This document shows, one piece after another, positions 24,945 through 33,252 of a DNA stretch of 33,517 nt. Below the pieces are notes generated by a model, which was not told the DNA's origin, did no database searches, and saw nothing but the letters and a program-made list of their open reading frames with translations. The position numbers and the translations under genes were made by a program. Where the stretch lies: assembly GCA_049600855.1 (NCBI GenBank), contig JBMYQA010000032.1, positions 1 through 33,517 of the forward strand. Reading direction: 5' to 3'. Within the stretch, counting starts at the first letter, position 1, and each line of letters opens with the position of its first letter. Origin of the DNA: JBMYQA01 sp049600855 (GTDB taxonomy: Bacteria > Bacteroidota > Bacteroidia > Cytophagales > Flammeovirgaceae).

Positions 24945-26306
24945 TTACTCATTGGGATACAACTTTCTAGGGATGGTCATCAACGCTTTTTGCCTACCGT
25001 CAATGTACCAAACTTTTTCCCCATCAAAAAATGCATCTTCTTCCAACATGATGCGAATTTCCTTTTTCCATGCTTCAAGATAGACTTTGGCATTCAACTC
25101 AATGGAGTAGGCGGTATTTTTATACAAGGGATAATCACCTTTACCGGGCACACCGCCCTGCTGATCCCACAAACCAATGGTTGGCCCTGCACCATGTCCG
25201 TGAAAACCAATCGGATGGGTATAAATCACGCCCTTAATCCCTTCTGCTTTGCATTGATCAAGTGTGGCTTTCAAAATTTCATTGCCTGTTGCGCCTTCCT
25301 TAAAATGAGACGTCAAAATGTCTTGTACGCGATTTCCAACTTTAAAGGCTGCTTTCAAGTAATCAGGCGCGCTTTTTTCATTGGCTTTGAGGATGTAAAC
25401 GTGTTGCTGTGTGTCTGTGTTTAAGCGTAAATAGGTAATCCCAAAGTCTACATGTACCAAATCTCCAGGTAAAATCACCTGCTGATTGGGGCGCTCTGAA
25501 AAGGCCCTTAAATGATCAAAGCTTTCAGGATCAGCCCGTTGGATGGAAACAGTAGGATGGAACCAAGCCGTGAAACCCAATTCCCGAATGCGGTCGCGGT
25601 ACCACCACACCACATCGTCTGTTGTGCTTACCCCAGGCTGAATCACCTTTTCAGAAAGGCCCTCGGCAATAATTTGATGGGCCATGCGTACAATATTTTG
25701 GTAAACCATCATTTCTGACTCGGTACGGGTTTCCAGCCAGCCAATGGCAACATTTTCTGCACTCACTACCCTCGATTGATACCTTTTGGGCAATACCTCC
25801 ATCAGTTGTTCGTAATGTGTAGCGGATAAGCCATCTGCTAAGGCAAAGTTTTTGGATGTATTGATGCCGATTTTTTTCGGCTTTTTCGATTTAATCATTT
25901 CGGCAAGAGCTTCCCATTGGTTGGGCTGTTTTTCTTTATTCCAAAGGGTTTTGAAAATATTCCCTGTGTTGTATCGAGACATCCCAAACGTCTCCAAGGC
26001 TTTGCCATTTCCAGGATCATAAGCAATGAGCATGGTCGTTCTTCGTGCAGATTGCCAAGTAGCAGGTAGCAGTGTTTTAATGACAGGATCTTCATTGTAC
26101 TCTCTGGCGATAATAATCCACATATCGATACCCGATCGGCGCATGATTTCAGGCAAGACAGTTTGCACGCGTTCCTCTAGCCAGGCATCAATCACTGCTG
26201 CGCGCTCTTGCATGTTGAGTGTTTTAGGGAAATAGGAATTTTGTGCAACGCTTGGGAAGCTGAAAAGGCTGAGGCAGATCAGCAAAAAGGAAATGTTGAG
26301 TCTCAT
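24945..26306 (-). CDS. Secreted M24 metallopeptidase (Xaa-Pro aminopeptidase-like)
   Basis: 453 residues with a signal peptide (about 1-21, ending SVAQ), so periplasmic or exported. An N-terminal creatinase-like domain (about 30-190) is followed by the pita-bread M24 catalytic domain (about 200-445). All five metal ligands appear present: Asp in HVDFGITY, Asp in NTDTQQ, His in GFHGHGAGP, Glu in SIELNAKV and Glu in IMLEEDAFF. It would remove N-terminal residues ahead of proline, helping peptide scavenging, or cleave dipeptides. A 181-bp gap separates it from the downstream ACMSD-like gene; both are on the minus strand but co-transcription is uncertain. Confidence 0.88.
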   Translation of the reverse strand: MRLNISFLLICLSLFSFPSVAQNSYFPKTLNMQERAAVIDAWLEERVQTVLPEIMRRSGIDMWIIIAREYNEDPVIKTLLPATWQSARRTTMLIAYDPGNGKALETFGMSRYNTGNIFKTLWNKEKQPNQWEALAEMIKSKKPKKIGINTSKNFALADGLSATHYEQLMEVLPKRYQSRVVSAENVAIGWLETRTESEMMVYQNIVRMAHQIIAEGLSEKVIQPGVSTTDDVVWWYRDRIRELGFTAWFHPTVSIQRADPESFDHLRAFSERPNQQVILPGDLVHVDFGITYLRLNTDTQQHVYILKANEKSAPDYLKAAFKVGNRVQDILTSHFKEGATGNEILKATLDQCKAEGIKGVIYTHPIGFHGHGAGPTIGLWDQQGGVPGKGDYPLYKNTAYSIELNAKVYLEAWKKEIRIMLEEDAFFDGEKVWYIDGRQKALMTIPRKLYPNE

Positions 26307-26438
26307 GTTTTGGTGAATTAAGTTTCGAGTTGGGGTACAAATTAGTAAAGGAGTGATGACGAAAAAAATAGCTGGATGAATTTTTCGGAATCATTTATTT
26401 CAAATGTTAGACAAGTTCAAACAGCCTCTTAAACATCC

Positions 26439-28520
26439 TTATTCCGTTTTTTGGTAAACGGGATGCGTGGTGGGTAGCTTGGTTCTAGCCCCTGAATGGT
26501 GGACACGATACCAGCCTTCAGCTGCTTTGAAGTACAGGTGATCTGCTTTTTCTCCTTCATGTATTTGTTTATATTGGGTGTATTGCGCGTAAGTCGCATC
26601 ATAGCCCCTATCCGTAATGATTCCATAGTATTTCCCTTTGCGGAATAAATAACTCTGCCTATTGAATACCGCAAACAGTTCATCAAAGATGGGTTTAGTC
26701 AGGTAAGTATATTTACTATTGATATGCACGTTGATGGAAAGCAAGCCCCATTTCCCGCCCTGTTGGTAAGCGGTAATGGTTTGGCGATACTGTTTGTCTA
26801 ACACGGCTAAGGAATCGAATGAAGTTTGCGTATCAATGATGAGCGTATCTAGCTTGGTATAACCAAAAAATGTACGCCCCTCTTTTTGAACGGCAAAGGT
26901 GTAACGATTTAAGGAATAAATGTGCTCAAAAGCTAGGGAAGGATCAGATTTTCCAAGTACCGTCTTGAGTTTCCAAATTCCCTCTTTTTGAACGGCAAAA
27001 CTATGATGATAACCCGATTCCACGAGCAAGAAGATGCGATCATACTGGTGGGGAATGATCAGTTGGCCGAGCTGATTAAACACGCCCTTTTTTCCATCTT
27101 TTTCCGCAATTAAATACCCATAAGCCGTCTGTGTGATGTTGGTGTAGTGCAAAGGCAATACATTTTGTGCATCTGTATTGTAATATCCATACAACCCATC
27201 TTTTTGGGCGAGGTAATGCCTGTTTTTATAATAAATTGAATCGTAAACAGGAGGGATTTCCCAAGTTTGGTTGGTACCGATTAAACCGTAGTAATCTCTT
27301 TTGCGAGCCAGAATACGCCGACTTTGGTAAGAAAAGTGTTGATTGGTATCAAAAATGACCTCGTCAACATCAGTAAGTGTGCTGGGTTTGCCATTGATGC
27401 CAAACAAACGAACCTGTGCATCCAATTGGCCTACCCAAGTGTTTTTGATGAGCCTTAAGGTATCGTAGTGCAAGGAAATGAGCGTATCTCCTGAATAAGA
27501 CAATAGGCCATAACCTTGATCGCCTTTGGCTAAAAAATAACTCAAGTGCGAAGACCGAATGTATTGGAGGTGATGATAAGCGATGGGAAGGCCTAACTGC
27601 CCTGTCCCAAATAGCATGCCCCAATGCTGATCTTTTTGCACATAAAAATAGTTACCATCGGTATGAACCGCACGAAAGGTTGAGTCGGTAATGGGCTGAC
27701 CATCAGGACTTAAAATCGTAATTTTCTGATTCCGTATGCCCAGAAAATGTTGGTATAAGTTGCTATTATCCTGCGCACTCCGAATTTCATCGTAATGTAC
27801 CTTCGTGAGTAATTTCCCATAACGATCGACCAAACCCCATTTTTTACCCAAGCGAACTTTATTGATATGCAAATCCGTTAAGTCGAGCACCACCTCATCG
27901 TACTTGGCTTTGAGCCGAATGGCACCTGTGTTTTTGTCTTTAAATCCATATTTATTTTTGGAGGCATTGGTGTACAACACATTGCCAAAAGCTGGTTCAG
28001 GAGCGGGCCAATACTCCGGTTGAATCATCGCCAATTCGTGCATGCTGAACCCCGATGCTTGTTGCCACGCCAATAAGTTGGCATCGCGCATCTCCTTAAT
28101 GCGTGCATACTGATACTGCCGATTAATGCGCTCTGCCTCCGCTCGACCAGCAGTTTGTTCAATCAAATACCCGACTGCGCAAATCCTTCCAGTAGCATCA
28201 ATAAAACAGGGTTTGCGTTCATCAGGATAATCGAAATTACTTGGGAAAACGGCTTGATGGATGTAATCCTCTAAATGCTGCAACAGGATTTTACGCGTAG
28301 CTAACTGTTGGGGATCAAGATGAGGCCTGTGATTTTCTAACCGCTTGAGCACAAAACGCAAATGGGTTTGGATGCTGGCTGTTTCATGTTCGGTTCCTGA
28401 CGGAAAGGAACCAAAAGTCTGCTGCCAACTGCTATCGCCAATAATGGAATTGATCGGCTGATCTTGGGCAAATCCAGCGGAGCATAAGCAGAACAGGAGC
28501 GCGAGTAAAAATCCTTTCAT
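26439..28520 (-). CDS. Secreted WG-repeat protein with N-terminal conserved domain
   Basis: 693 residues with a signal peptide (about 1-19, ending GFAQ). Residues about 50-170 form a domain seen in other Bacteroidota proteins of unknown role, with FPSNFDYPDERKPCFID, GRICAVGYLIEQTAG, an Arg/Met helix and HELAMIQPEYWP. From about 184 to 680 there are many WG-type repeats (PF14903) of about 45 residues, each with a KWGL/YGL/KGVF-like core (KKWGLVDRYGK, HWGMLFGTGQ, GYGLLSYSGD, KKGVFNQLGQ, GKWGLLSI). Such repeats form beta-propeller-like or solenoid scaffolds. The function is unknown; it is probably a periplasmic or surface scaffold. Confidence 0.85.
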   Translation of the reverse strand: MKGFLLALLFCLCSAGFAQDQPINSIIGDSSWQQTFGSFPSGTEHETASIQTHLRFVLKRLENHRPHLDPQQLATRKILLQHLEDYIHQAVFPSNFDYPDERKPCFIDATGRICAVGYLIEQTAGRAEAERINRQYQYARIKEMRDANLLAWQQASGFSMHELAMIQPEYWPAPEPAFGNVLYTNASKNKYGFKDKNTGAIRLKAKYDEVVLDLTDLHINKVRLGKKWGLVDRYGKLLTKVHYDEIRSAQDNSNLYQHFLGIRNQKITILSPDGQPITDSTFRAVHTDGNYFYVQKDQHWGMLFGTGQLGLPIAYHHLQYIRSSHLSYFLAKGDQGYGLLSYSGDTLISLHYDTLRLIKNTWVGQLDAQVRLFGINGKPSTLTDVDEVIFDTNQHFSYQSRRILARKRDYYGLIGTNQTWEIPPVYDSIYYKNRHYLAQKDGLYGYYNTDAQNVLPLHYTNITQTAYGYLIAEKDGKKGVFNQLGQLIIPHQYDRIFLLVESGYHHSFAVQKEGIWKLKTVLGKSDPSLAFEHIYSLNRYTFAVQKEGRTFFGYTKLDTLIIDTQTSFDSLAVLDKQYRQTITAYQQGGKWGLLSINVHINSKYTYLTKPIFDELFAVFNRQSYLFRKGKYYGIITDRGYDATYAQYTQYKQIHEGEKADHLYFKAAEGWYRVHHSGARTKLPTTHPVYQKTE

Positions 28521-28590
28521 CGTAACACGGGGTTGGTGGATATACCTTTAAGACAATTCATTCTTTGCCCTAACCAAGAAACAGCGCACA

Positions 28591-28626
28591 AAAAAACGCT
28601 TCATATAAAGATACAAAGCGTTTTTT
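28591..28626 (-). terminator. Terminator downstream of the small paralogue gene
   Basis: AAAAAACGCTT (28591-28601) pairs perfectly with AAGCGTTTTTT (28616-28626), an A/T-tailed 11-bp stem that can act in both directions. It lies 22 bp past the stop of the minus-strand gene at 28649. Confidence 0.8.
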
Positions 28627-28648
28627 ACATAATAACATCCATCCCTTT

Positions 28649-29083
28649 TTAAGAAGACATTGTAAACTCTGGCACTTTAATGTAACACGCATTGCGTTTA
28701 TCATTGAGATTAATTGTAAGGGTTCCAAATTTGTCAATGGTGAAAAAGTCTTCCCAATACGGAAAAAGTAAATTGTAGCGCAGGTAGATTTCTCGCCGTT
28801 GGTAGCGAATTAAAATGCCATATTCCCCCTCAAGCTTGGCTTCATCGTATGGCGTGAGGTGATTTTTTTCGAGATTGATGAAGGTCAGATCGCCAATGCC
28901 AGGCACTTTAATTAAGAGGTGTTCGGCGGGAGCGTCCAGCTTTTGTGCAGGAACGGTTTTTCCACATGGAATGAGGGTAAGCGGCTGACTCGCCCCCATA
29001 GCAGTGTACTGGTTGCCATCGTAAGCATAAACGGGCAACTCGTAATCGTAATGATTCGTGATAACAGGATGAAGAATGGGCAT
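28649..29083 (-). CDS. Small protein of unknown function (paralogue 1)
   Basis: 144 residues, no signal peptide or membrane helix, predicted beta-rich. It resembles the next minus-strand protein (29160-29591) along its length: a VPGIGDLTFI segment against VPGMGAILIS, GILIRYQRREIYLRY against AALIRFSGYELLCGF, W then FGTLTI against YGTLKL, and C[YI][IE]IK[VI]PE near the end. I do not recognise the family. It and its paralogue probably form one small operon, ended by the terminator at 28591-28626. Confidence 0.75.
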   Translation of the reverse strand: MPILHPVITNHYDYELPVYAYDGNQYTAMGASQPLTLIPCGKTVPAQKLDAPAEHLLIKVPGIGDLTFINLEKNHLTPYDEAKLEGEYGILIRYQRREIYLRYNLLFPYWEDFFTIDKFGTLTINLNDKRNACYIKVPEFTMSS

Positions 29084-29159
29084 GATGTAAACTAAAGGGT
29101 TGAAGGTGAATTAAGTGCTTGGACAGAATTAATTACTGTAATTAATTTTGGCTAGGCTC

Positions 29160-29591
29160 TTAAGCATTCAAAATAATTTCTGGAATTTTGATTTCGATGC
29201 ATTTACTTCCTGCATCCATTTTCTCCAGCTTCAAGGTGCCATAGGCATCTAACGACAAGGTGGCATTCCAGCTCTCTGAATCGAAACCACATAAAAGTTC
29301 ATAGCCGCTAAATCGTATTAAAGCCGCGTGTTTAAACGCCTTTCCTTCTGGGTTGAGCAAAGCCGTTTGGTATTTTTCTGGCGCGCCATCGGGCAAACAG
29401 CTGATTAAAATGGCTCCCATGCCCGGTACATCAACTAAAATCGGCTCTCCTGTACTCGCGCGCGTTGTTGAGGCCCCACTTGCGATGGTGACCACGCCAG
29501 GATGCGTGGGATCAGGGAATTTCCCCTCATCAAAATGATAAGCGCCTAAAGCATAAGGGTAATTATTTTTAAAAATGATGGATAAATACAT
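29160..29591 (-). CDS. Small protein of unknown function (paralogue 2)
   Basis: 143 residues, beta-rich, no signal peptide. It is a diverged copy of the product of 28649-29083 (shared VPGMG, LIRF, YGTLKL and CIEIKIPE positions), 76 bp upstream of it in the same direction. The N-terminus (MYLSIIFKNNYPYALGAYHFDEG) could be a membrane- or sugar-binding-type beta-sandwich edge, but nothing is diagnostic. It lies next to the CRISPR array, about 170 bp from its older end, with no evidence of a link. Confidence 0.75.
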   Translation of the reverse strand: MYLSIIFKNNYPYALGAYHFDEGKFPDPTHPGVVTIASGASTTRASTGEPILVDVPGMGAILISCLPDGAPEKYQTALLNPEGKAFKHAALIRFSGYELLCGFDSESWNATLSLDAYGTLKLEKMDAGSKCIEIKIPEIILNA

Positions 29592-29763
29592 GGCAATCGT
29601 TTAAATGATACTTTTATATGAAAGTCATTACATGTTATGAATTATAATAATGAAAGCAAAGCGTTTGGAGGGATTTATTTTTGAAAATCGCTTCACAGCA
29701 GGATAAGACTTTTAAGACAATACCTTTCCGACACTCAATCGACACACCATTCAAAACTCCCCA

Positions 29764-30794
29764 CCCCACAACCTTTTAAACTGGATCGACCTAGAAAGGG
29801 GCATTCAGAAAGATTTATTGGTCATCATGATCAATACCATGAGGAGTTTCCAACCTTTTAAACTGGCCGCCATGGAATGGAGGAATTCAGAAAGCTTGTA
29901 CCGATTACCTAAAATCTATCATTACAGTTTTCAACCTTGTAAAATGGAGGAAGTCAGAAAGTGTATGAACTTCTTTATACTGCTGAGTTCTCGTGTTTCC
30001 AACCTTGTAAAATGGACCGACCTGGAAGGGGAATTCAGAAAGAATTAGAAAATCATGTCGAATTCTGAAACAAATGTTTCCAACCTTGTAAAATGGAGGA
30101 AGTCAGAAAGATGTTTTGTACATCACGTACAGTTAACAGAACAGTTTCCAGCCTTTTAAAATGGAGAACTTCCGAAAGCTTTGGAGCCATTGGGGGCCAT
30201 GCTTCCAATAACCGGAATGGTTTCCAGCCTTTTAAAATGGAGAACTTCCGAAAGAATTTAATCTAAAGTTATTGTATACCTTCATTTGTTTCCAGCCTTT
30301 TAAAATGGAGAACTTCCGAAAGACACAAAATATATCAGCTATGTTGTACTACTGGTTTCCAGCCTTTTAAAATGGAGAACTTCCGAAAGATCGAACAACA
30401 ATTGCAGACATTAATACCGCAGGTTTCCAGCCTTTTAAAATGGAGAACTTCCGAAAGACGCTCAGACTTTGGTGCGTAAGCCGTTGAAAGTTTCCAGCCT
30501 TTTAAAATGGAGAACTTCCGAAAGCCGCACCTACAACCAGCCCAGTGTGGGTAGAAAGTTTCCAGCCTTTTAAAATGGAGAACTTCCGAAAGATCCTTTC
30601 GTTCTTGTTTGATGCACTTGAATTGTTTCCAGCCTTTTAAAATGGAGAACTTCCGAAAGTTTATAGTTCTAACATTGAATTGTTGTTAGAGGTTTCCAGC
30701 CTTTTAAAATGGAGAACTTCCGAAAGACATCATACTTCCCTGAGTTCATCAGGTGAAGTGTTTCCAGCCTTTTAAAATGGAGAACTTCCGAAAG
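29764..30794 (-). CRISPR. CRISPR array, 15 repeats, no cas genes nearby
   Basis: Ten identical 35-bp repeats start at 30144, 30220, 30288, 30355, 30423, 30490, 30558, 30625, 30692 and 30760. On the + strand they begin GTTTCCAGCC and end CTTCCGAAAG. Five older, diverged repeats lie to the left at 29764, 29846, 29927, 29995 and 30076. Spacers are unique and 32-33 nt, except one of 41 nt (30179-30219). On the minus strand the repeat ends GGAAAC, a common 3' repeat end, and degeneration to the left puts the leader on the right, so transcription is probably leftward. Three of the old repeats (29764, 29846, 29995) are 48-49 bp because of 13-14 extra bases in the middle. No cas gene was found, so the type cannot be assigned. 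Confidence 0.95.
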
Positions 30795-31246
30795 AGGTAC
30801 CCTTGTTAAGTATTTGAAAAAGAGTTGATTATAGTCATTTTATTAACATTTATTAAGTTAGTTAATGCCAATTTTTAACTTTTTGAAAATGAAGTAGTTG
30901 CAAGCTATGAATTCTCAAAAAGTTCGATTCAAGAAAGTTGACAGGTATACACGCACCTACTTTTTTTGAAGGTTCGTATAGGGTCAGCCGTTCTAACGCA
31001 GTTATTTGTTTAAGCGAATAAGCTAAACGGACTTTTAAAAATTACCCTTAGCCCACAATGAGAGTCAGATGTCAAGGAACTGTTTACAAGATATGCATCA
31101 ATTCATTTAAAGTCAAATCATTCCTTTAAATTACAGGAAGTAAACGCCAAGTTAAAAGCTTAAAATACGTAACTTGCTTCCACAACGGTTTGGTTCATGA
31201 ATTGCAAGAGTAAGGTTTAACCACTCCGCGTATTTAGAATCGAAGT
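30795..31246. other. 452-bp intergenic region: probable CRISPR leader plus promoter of the OMP gene
   Basis: The first ~150 bp beside the newest repeat are AT-rich with A and T runs, as expected for a leader read leftward. The rest must hold the promoter of the outer-membrane gene at 31247. I saw no ORF, no RNA gene and no further repeat copy here. Confidence 0.5.
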
Positions 31247-32446
31247 ATGGCAAAACAGCATCGAAACAGCAAAAAACATATGATCACTACACCCATCAAG
31301 GCATCCGATCAATCAAAAGGCTGTGCTTACCGCACGATCTTTTGCGTCCTACTTCCGCTTTTATGCCTCCTCAGCTTTTCGAGCTACGCTCAAATTAAGC
31401 CTGGGCAATTGCTGAATAAAATCTTCAATGATACCACATCGCCCGAAAAACCCAAATGGCTGGCTTACCCAACCCTAGCGTATTCACCCGAAACCAGCTG
31501 GGAGCTGGGCGTGGCGGCGGTGTTTGTCTATTACGCGAAACAAGATACCACCAATCGCTTAAGTGAGGCGAGTGGCTTTTCCTTTGTTACCTTAGAAGGA
31601 CAGTATGGAGCGCACTTTGAGCATGCCTTGTATTCCCATCAGAACAAGTGGTTTGCATTGGGGAAAATCAAAATCCAAAGTTACCCGCTCTTATATTACG
31701 GCATCGGCCCCGAGATTTCTGGTGATGAATTAGCGATTACAAATGCCAATTTCATCCTCATCCGAGAGCGCTTGTTGCGCAAAGTACGCGGGAATTGGTA
31801 TTTGGGCTTGGAAATCGATTATGAACGATTGAGCAAGGTGCATTTCGATTGGTCGGCAGGGCAACAACCAACGGGAGACATCTTGGGGCAAGACGGCTAC
31901 AGCAATTTAGGGTTGGGTGTGGGACTGGTTTATGATACACGCCATAATGTGTTGAATGTTCGTCATGGTTTTCTTTCCGAGATCGGGTACCTCTTCTACG
32001 AACCTGTTTGGGGTTCTACCAACCAATTGCGCACCTTATTCATAGATAATCGCGCATTTTTTCAAGTCAAGAAACGAAATGTGCTTGCCTTCCAGATGAT
32101 CGGGCAGCTTTCAGCAGGTGAAGTCCCGTTTAACCAGCTCAACATGATTGGCGGTGAGATGATGATGCGCGGTTATTACCTGGGCAAATACCGAGACAAC
32201 AATATGATTGCGCTACAAGCCGAACACCGATGGCTGCCGTTCAAGTTTAGTAAACGCATCGGAGGGGCGATTTTTGCAGGGCTAGGCTCCGTAGCGCCCA
32301 ACCTAGATTTTAATAAAATCTTATGGAGCGCAGGCGGAGGACTTCGGGTATTGCTCTTCCCCAAACGCGATGTGTTTACCAGACTCGATGTAGGCTTCAA
32401 CCCTGACGGATATGGGGTTTACATCTTCATCGGAGAAGCTTTTTAA
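31247..32446 (+). CDS. Outer-membrane beta-barrel protein (Omp85/bacterial surface antigen family-like)
   Basis: 399 residues. A long basic N-terminus precedes a signal-peptide core (FCVLLPLLCLLSFSSYAQ, ending about residue 49); translation may start at the internal Met12 (31280). The mature part alternates amphipathic beta-strands and turns (YSPETSWELGVAAVFVY, GLGVGLVYDTRHNVLNVRHG, FFQVKKRNVLAFQMIGQL, MIGGEMMMRGYYLGKYRDNNM, GGLRVLLFPKRDVFTRLDVGF). The MRGYYLGKYRD segment resembles the RGF/Y-type motif of the Omp85 surface-antigen barrel (PF01103). There are no POTRA domains; the protein is about barrel-sized. Its function is not predictable, perhaps lipid or protein traffic at the outer membrane. 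Confidence 0.78.
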   Translation: MAKQHRNSKKHMITTPIKASDQSKGCAYRTIFCVLLPLLCLLSFSSYAQIKPGQLLNKIFNDTTSPEKPKWLAYPTLAYSPETSWELGVAAVFVYYAKQDTTNRLSEASGFSFVTLEGQYGAHFEHALYSHQNKWFALGKIKIQSYPLLYYGIGPEISGDELAITNANFILIRERLLRKVRGNWYLGLEIDYERLSKVHFDWSAGQQPTGDILGQDGYSNLGLGVGLVYDTRHNVLNVRHGFLSEIGYLFYEPVWGSTNQLRTLFIDNRAFFQVKKRNVLAFQMIGQLSAGEVPFNQLNMIGGEMMMRGYYLGKYRDNNMIALQAEHRWLPFKFSKRIGGAIFAGLGSVAPNLDFNKILWSAGGGLRVLLFPKRDVFTRLDVGFNPDGYGVYIFIGEAF

Positions 32447-32466
32447 GCAGCACTTACCTGCTGTTT
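32445..32466 (+). terminator. Weak hairpin overlapping the OMP stop codon
   Basis: AAGCAGCA (32445-32452) pairs with TGCTGTTT (32459-32466), an 8-bp stem with one G-U pair and loop CTTACC. Only a short T run is present, so it may be a weak terminator. Confidence 0.4.
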
Positions 32467-32490
32467 GCATTGAAAAATAGTAACTCTCAG

Positions 32491-32632
32491 GTTGTCATTT
32501 CGACCAGTGGGAGAAATCTACGTGCCCATTAAAATACAAAATTATGTGCCAAAGTAAGCCAAATGAGTTCGTTTAGCCAACGGGCACTTAGATGGCTATC
32601 GTGTGCGACCCCAGCTTCCATCGACATGACAA
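32491..32632. repeat. Intergenic inverted-repeat element
   Basis: Outer arms TTGTCATTTCGA (32492-32503) and TCGACATGACAA (32621-32632) match as inverted repeats with one mismatch. Inner arms ATCTACGTGCCC (32515-32526) and GGGCACTTAGAT (32582-32593) also match with one mismatch. The GTCATTTCGAC...GGGAGAAATCT start is familiar from dispersed palindromic intergenic repeats of Bacteroidota. No ORF inside. Confidence 0.65.
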
Positions 32633-32696
32633 AAAAGTCCTTTTTTACAGAATAGAAATACTTTTTTACCAAGTGGAATCTTACTGATCGAATCGC

Positions 32697-33140
32697 CTAT
32701 TCCTGCGTAGTCAAGTATTTCAAAATGGAAATGACTTGTTCCTCATTACTCGCTACAGCAGTAGCACGCGCATCAACCTCTTTGAGTGCATGCGTGAATT
32801 CCTCAGGATGGATGACAATATAGGGTTTGTTGAGGGCAGCGGCAAAGCCCGCATCGTAAGCCGCATTCCATTGCCGGTATTTTTCGCCAAACTTCACAAT
32901 GACTAAATCGGCGCGCTCAATGCCCGTTTTTATGCGTATCCCATTGATTTTGGCACTTTTGTGATCTTTCCAAAACGACTTTTCCTCAGCACCTAACACA
33001 TCGCCCGCATCATCGGAAGCGCTGTGTGTCGTCACAGGAGTGAGGAATTCGATAGGAAGATTCGCAGCTTTTACCCCTTCAACAATGTTTTCTCGCCACG
33101 CAGAATGAATTTCGCCAGATAAATAAACAACTAAGTGCAT
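32697..33140 (-). CDS. ytoQ: YtoQ-family protein (nucleoside 2-deoxyribosyltransferase-like)
   Basis: 147 residues, cytoplasmic. It starts MHLVVYLSGEIHSAWRENI and continues with LPIEFLTPVTTHSASDDAGDVLG, KSAKINGIRIKTGIERADLVIVKFGEKYRQWNAAYDAGFAAALNKPYIVIHPEEF, the hallmark layout of YtoQ proteins. The fold is that of nucleoside 2-deoxyribosyltransferase-like Rossmann proteins; the biochemical role of YtoQ is not established to my knowledge. It is monocistronic. Confidence 0.88.
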   Translation of the reverse strand: MHLVVYLSGEIHSAWRENIVEGVKAANLPIEFLTPVTTHSASDDAGDVLGAEEKSFWKDHKSAKINGIRIKTGIERADLVIVKFGEKYRQWNAAYDAGFAAALNKPYIVIHPEEFTHALKEVDARATAVASNEEQVISILKYLTTQE

Positions 33141-33252
33141 AGTATAGAATGATTAGGCAGTGATGTAAGTAAGTCAGGTAACAAAGAAAGTAGATTACTC
33201 AATATCTACAAAATACTTCTTGGTTTAGTTTTTGAAAGCATATGCAGGAGAT

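Noticed and set aside
29818..30048. 76-codon open frame on the + strand inside the repeat region
   Set aside because: It is read through the degenerate CRISPR repeats and their spacers; no start signal or protein-like composition.
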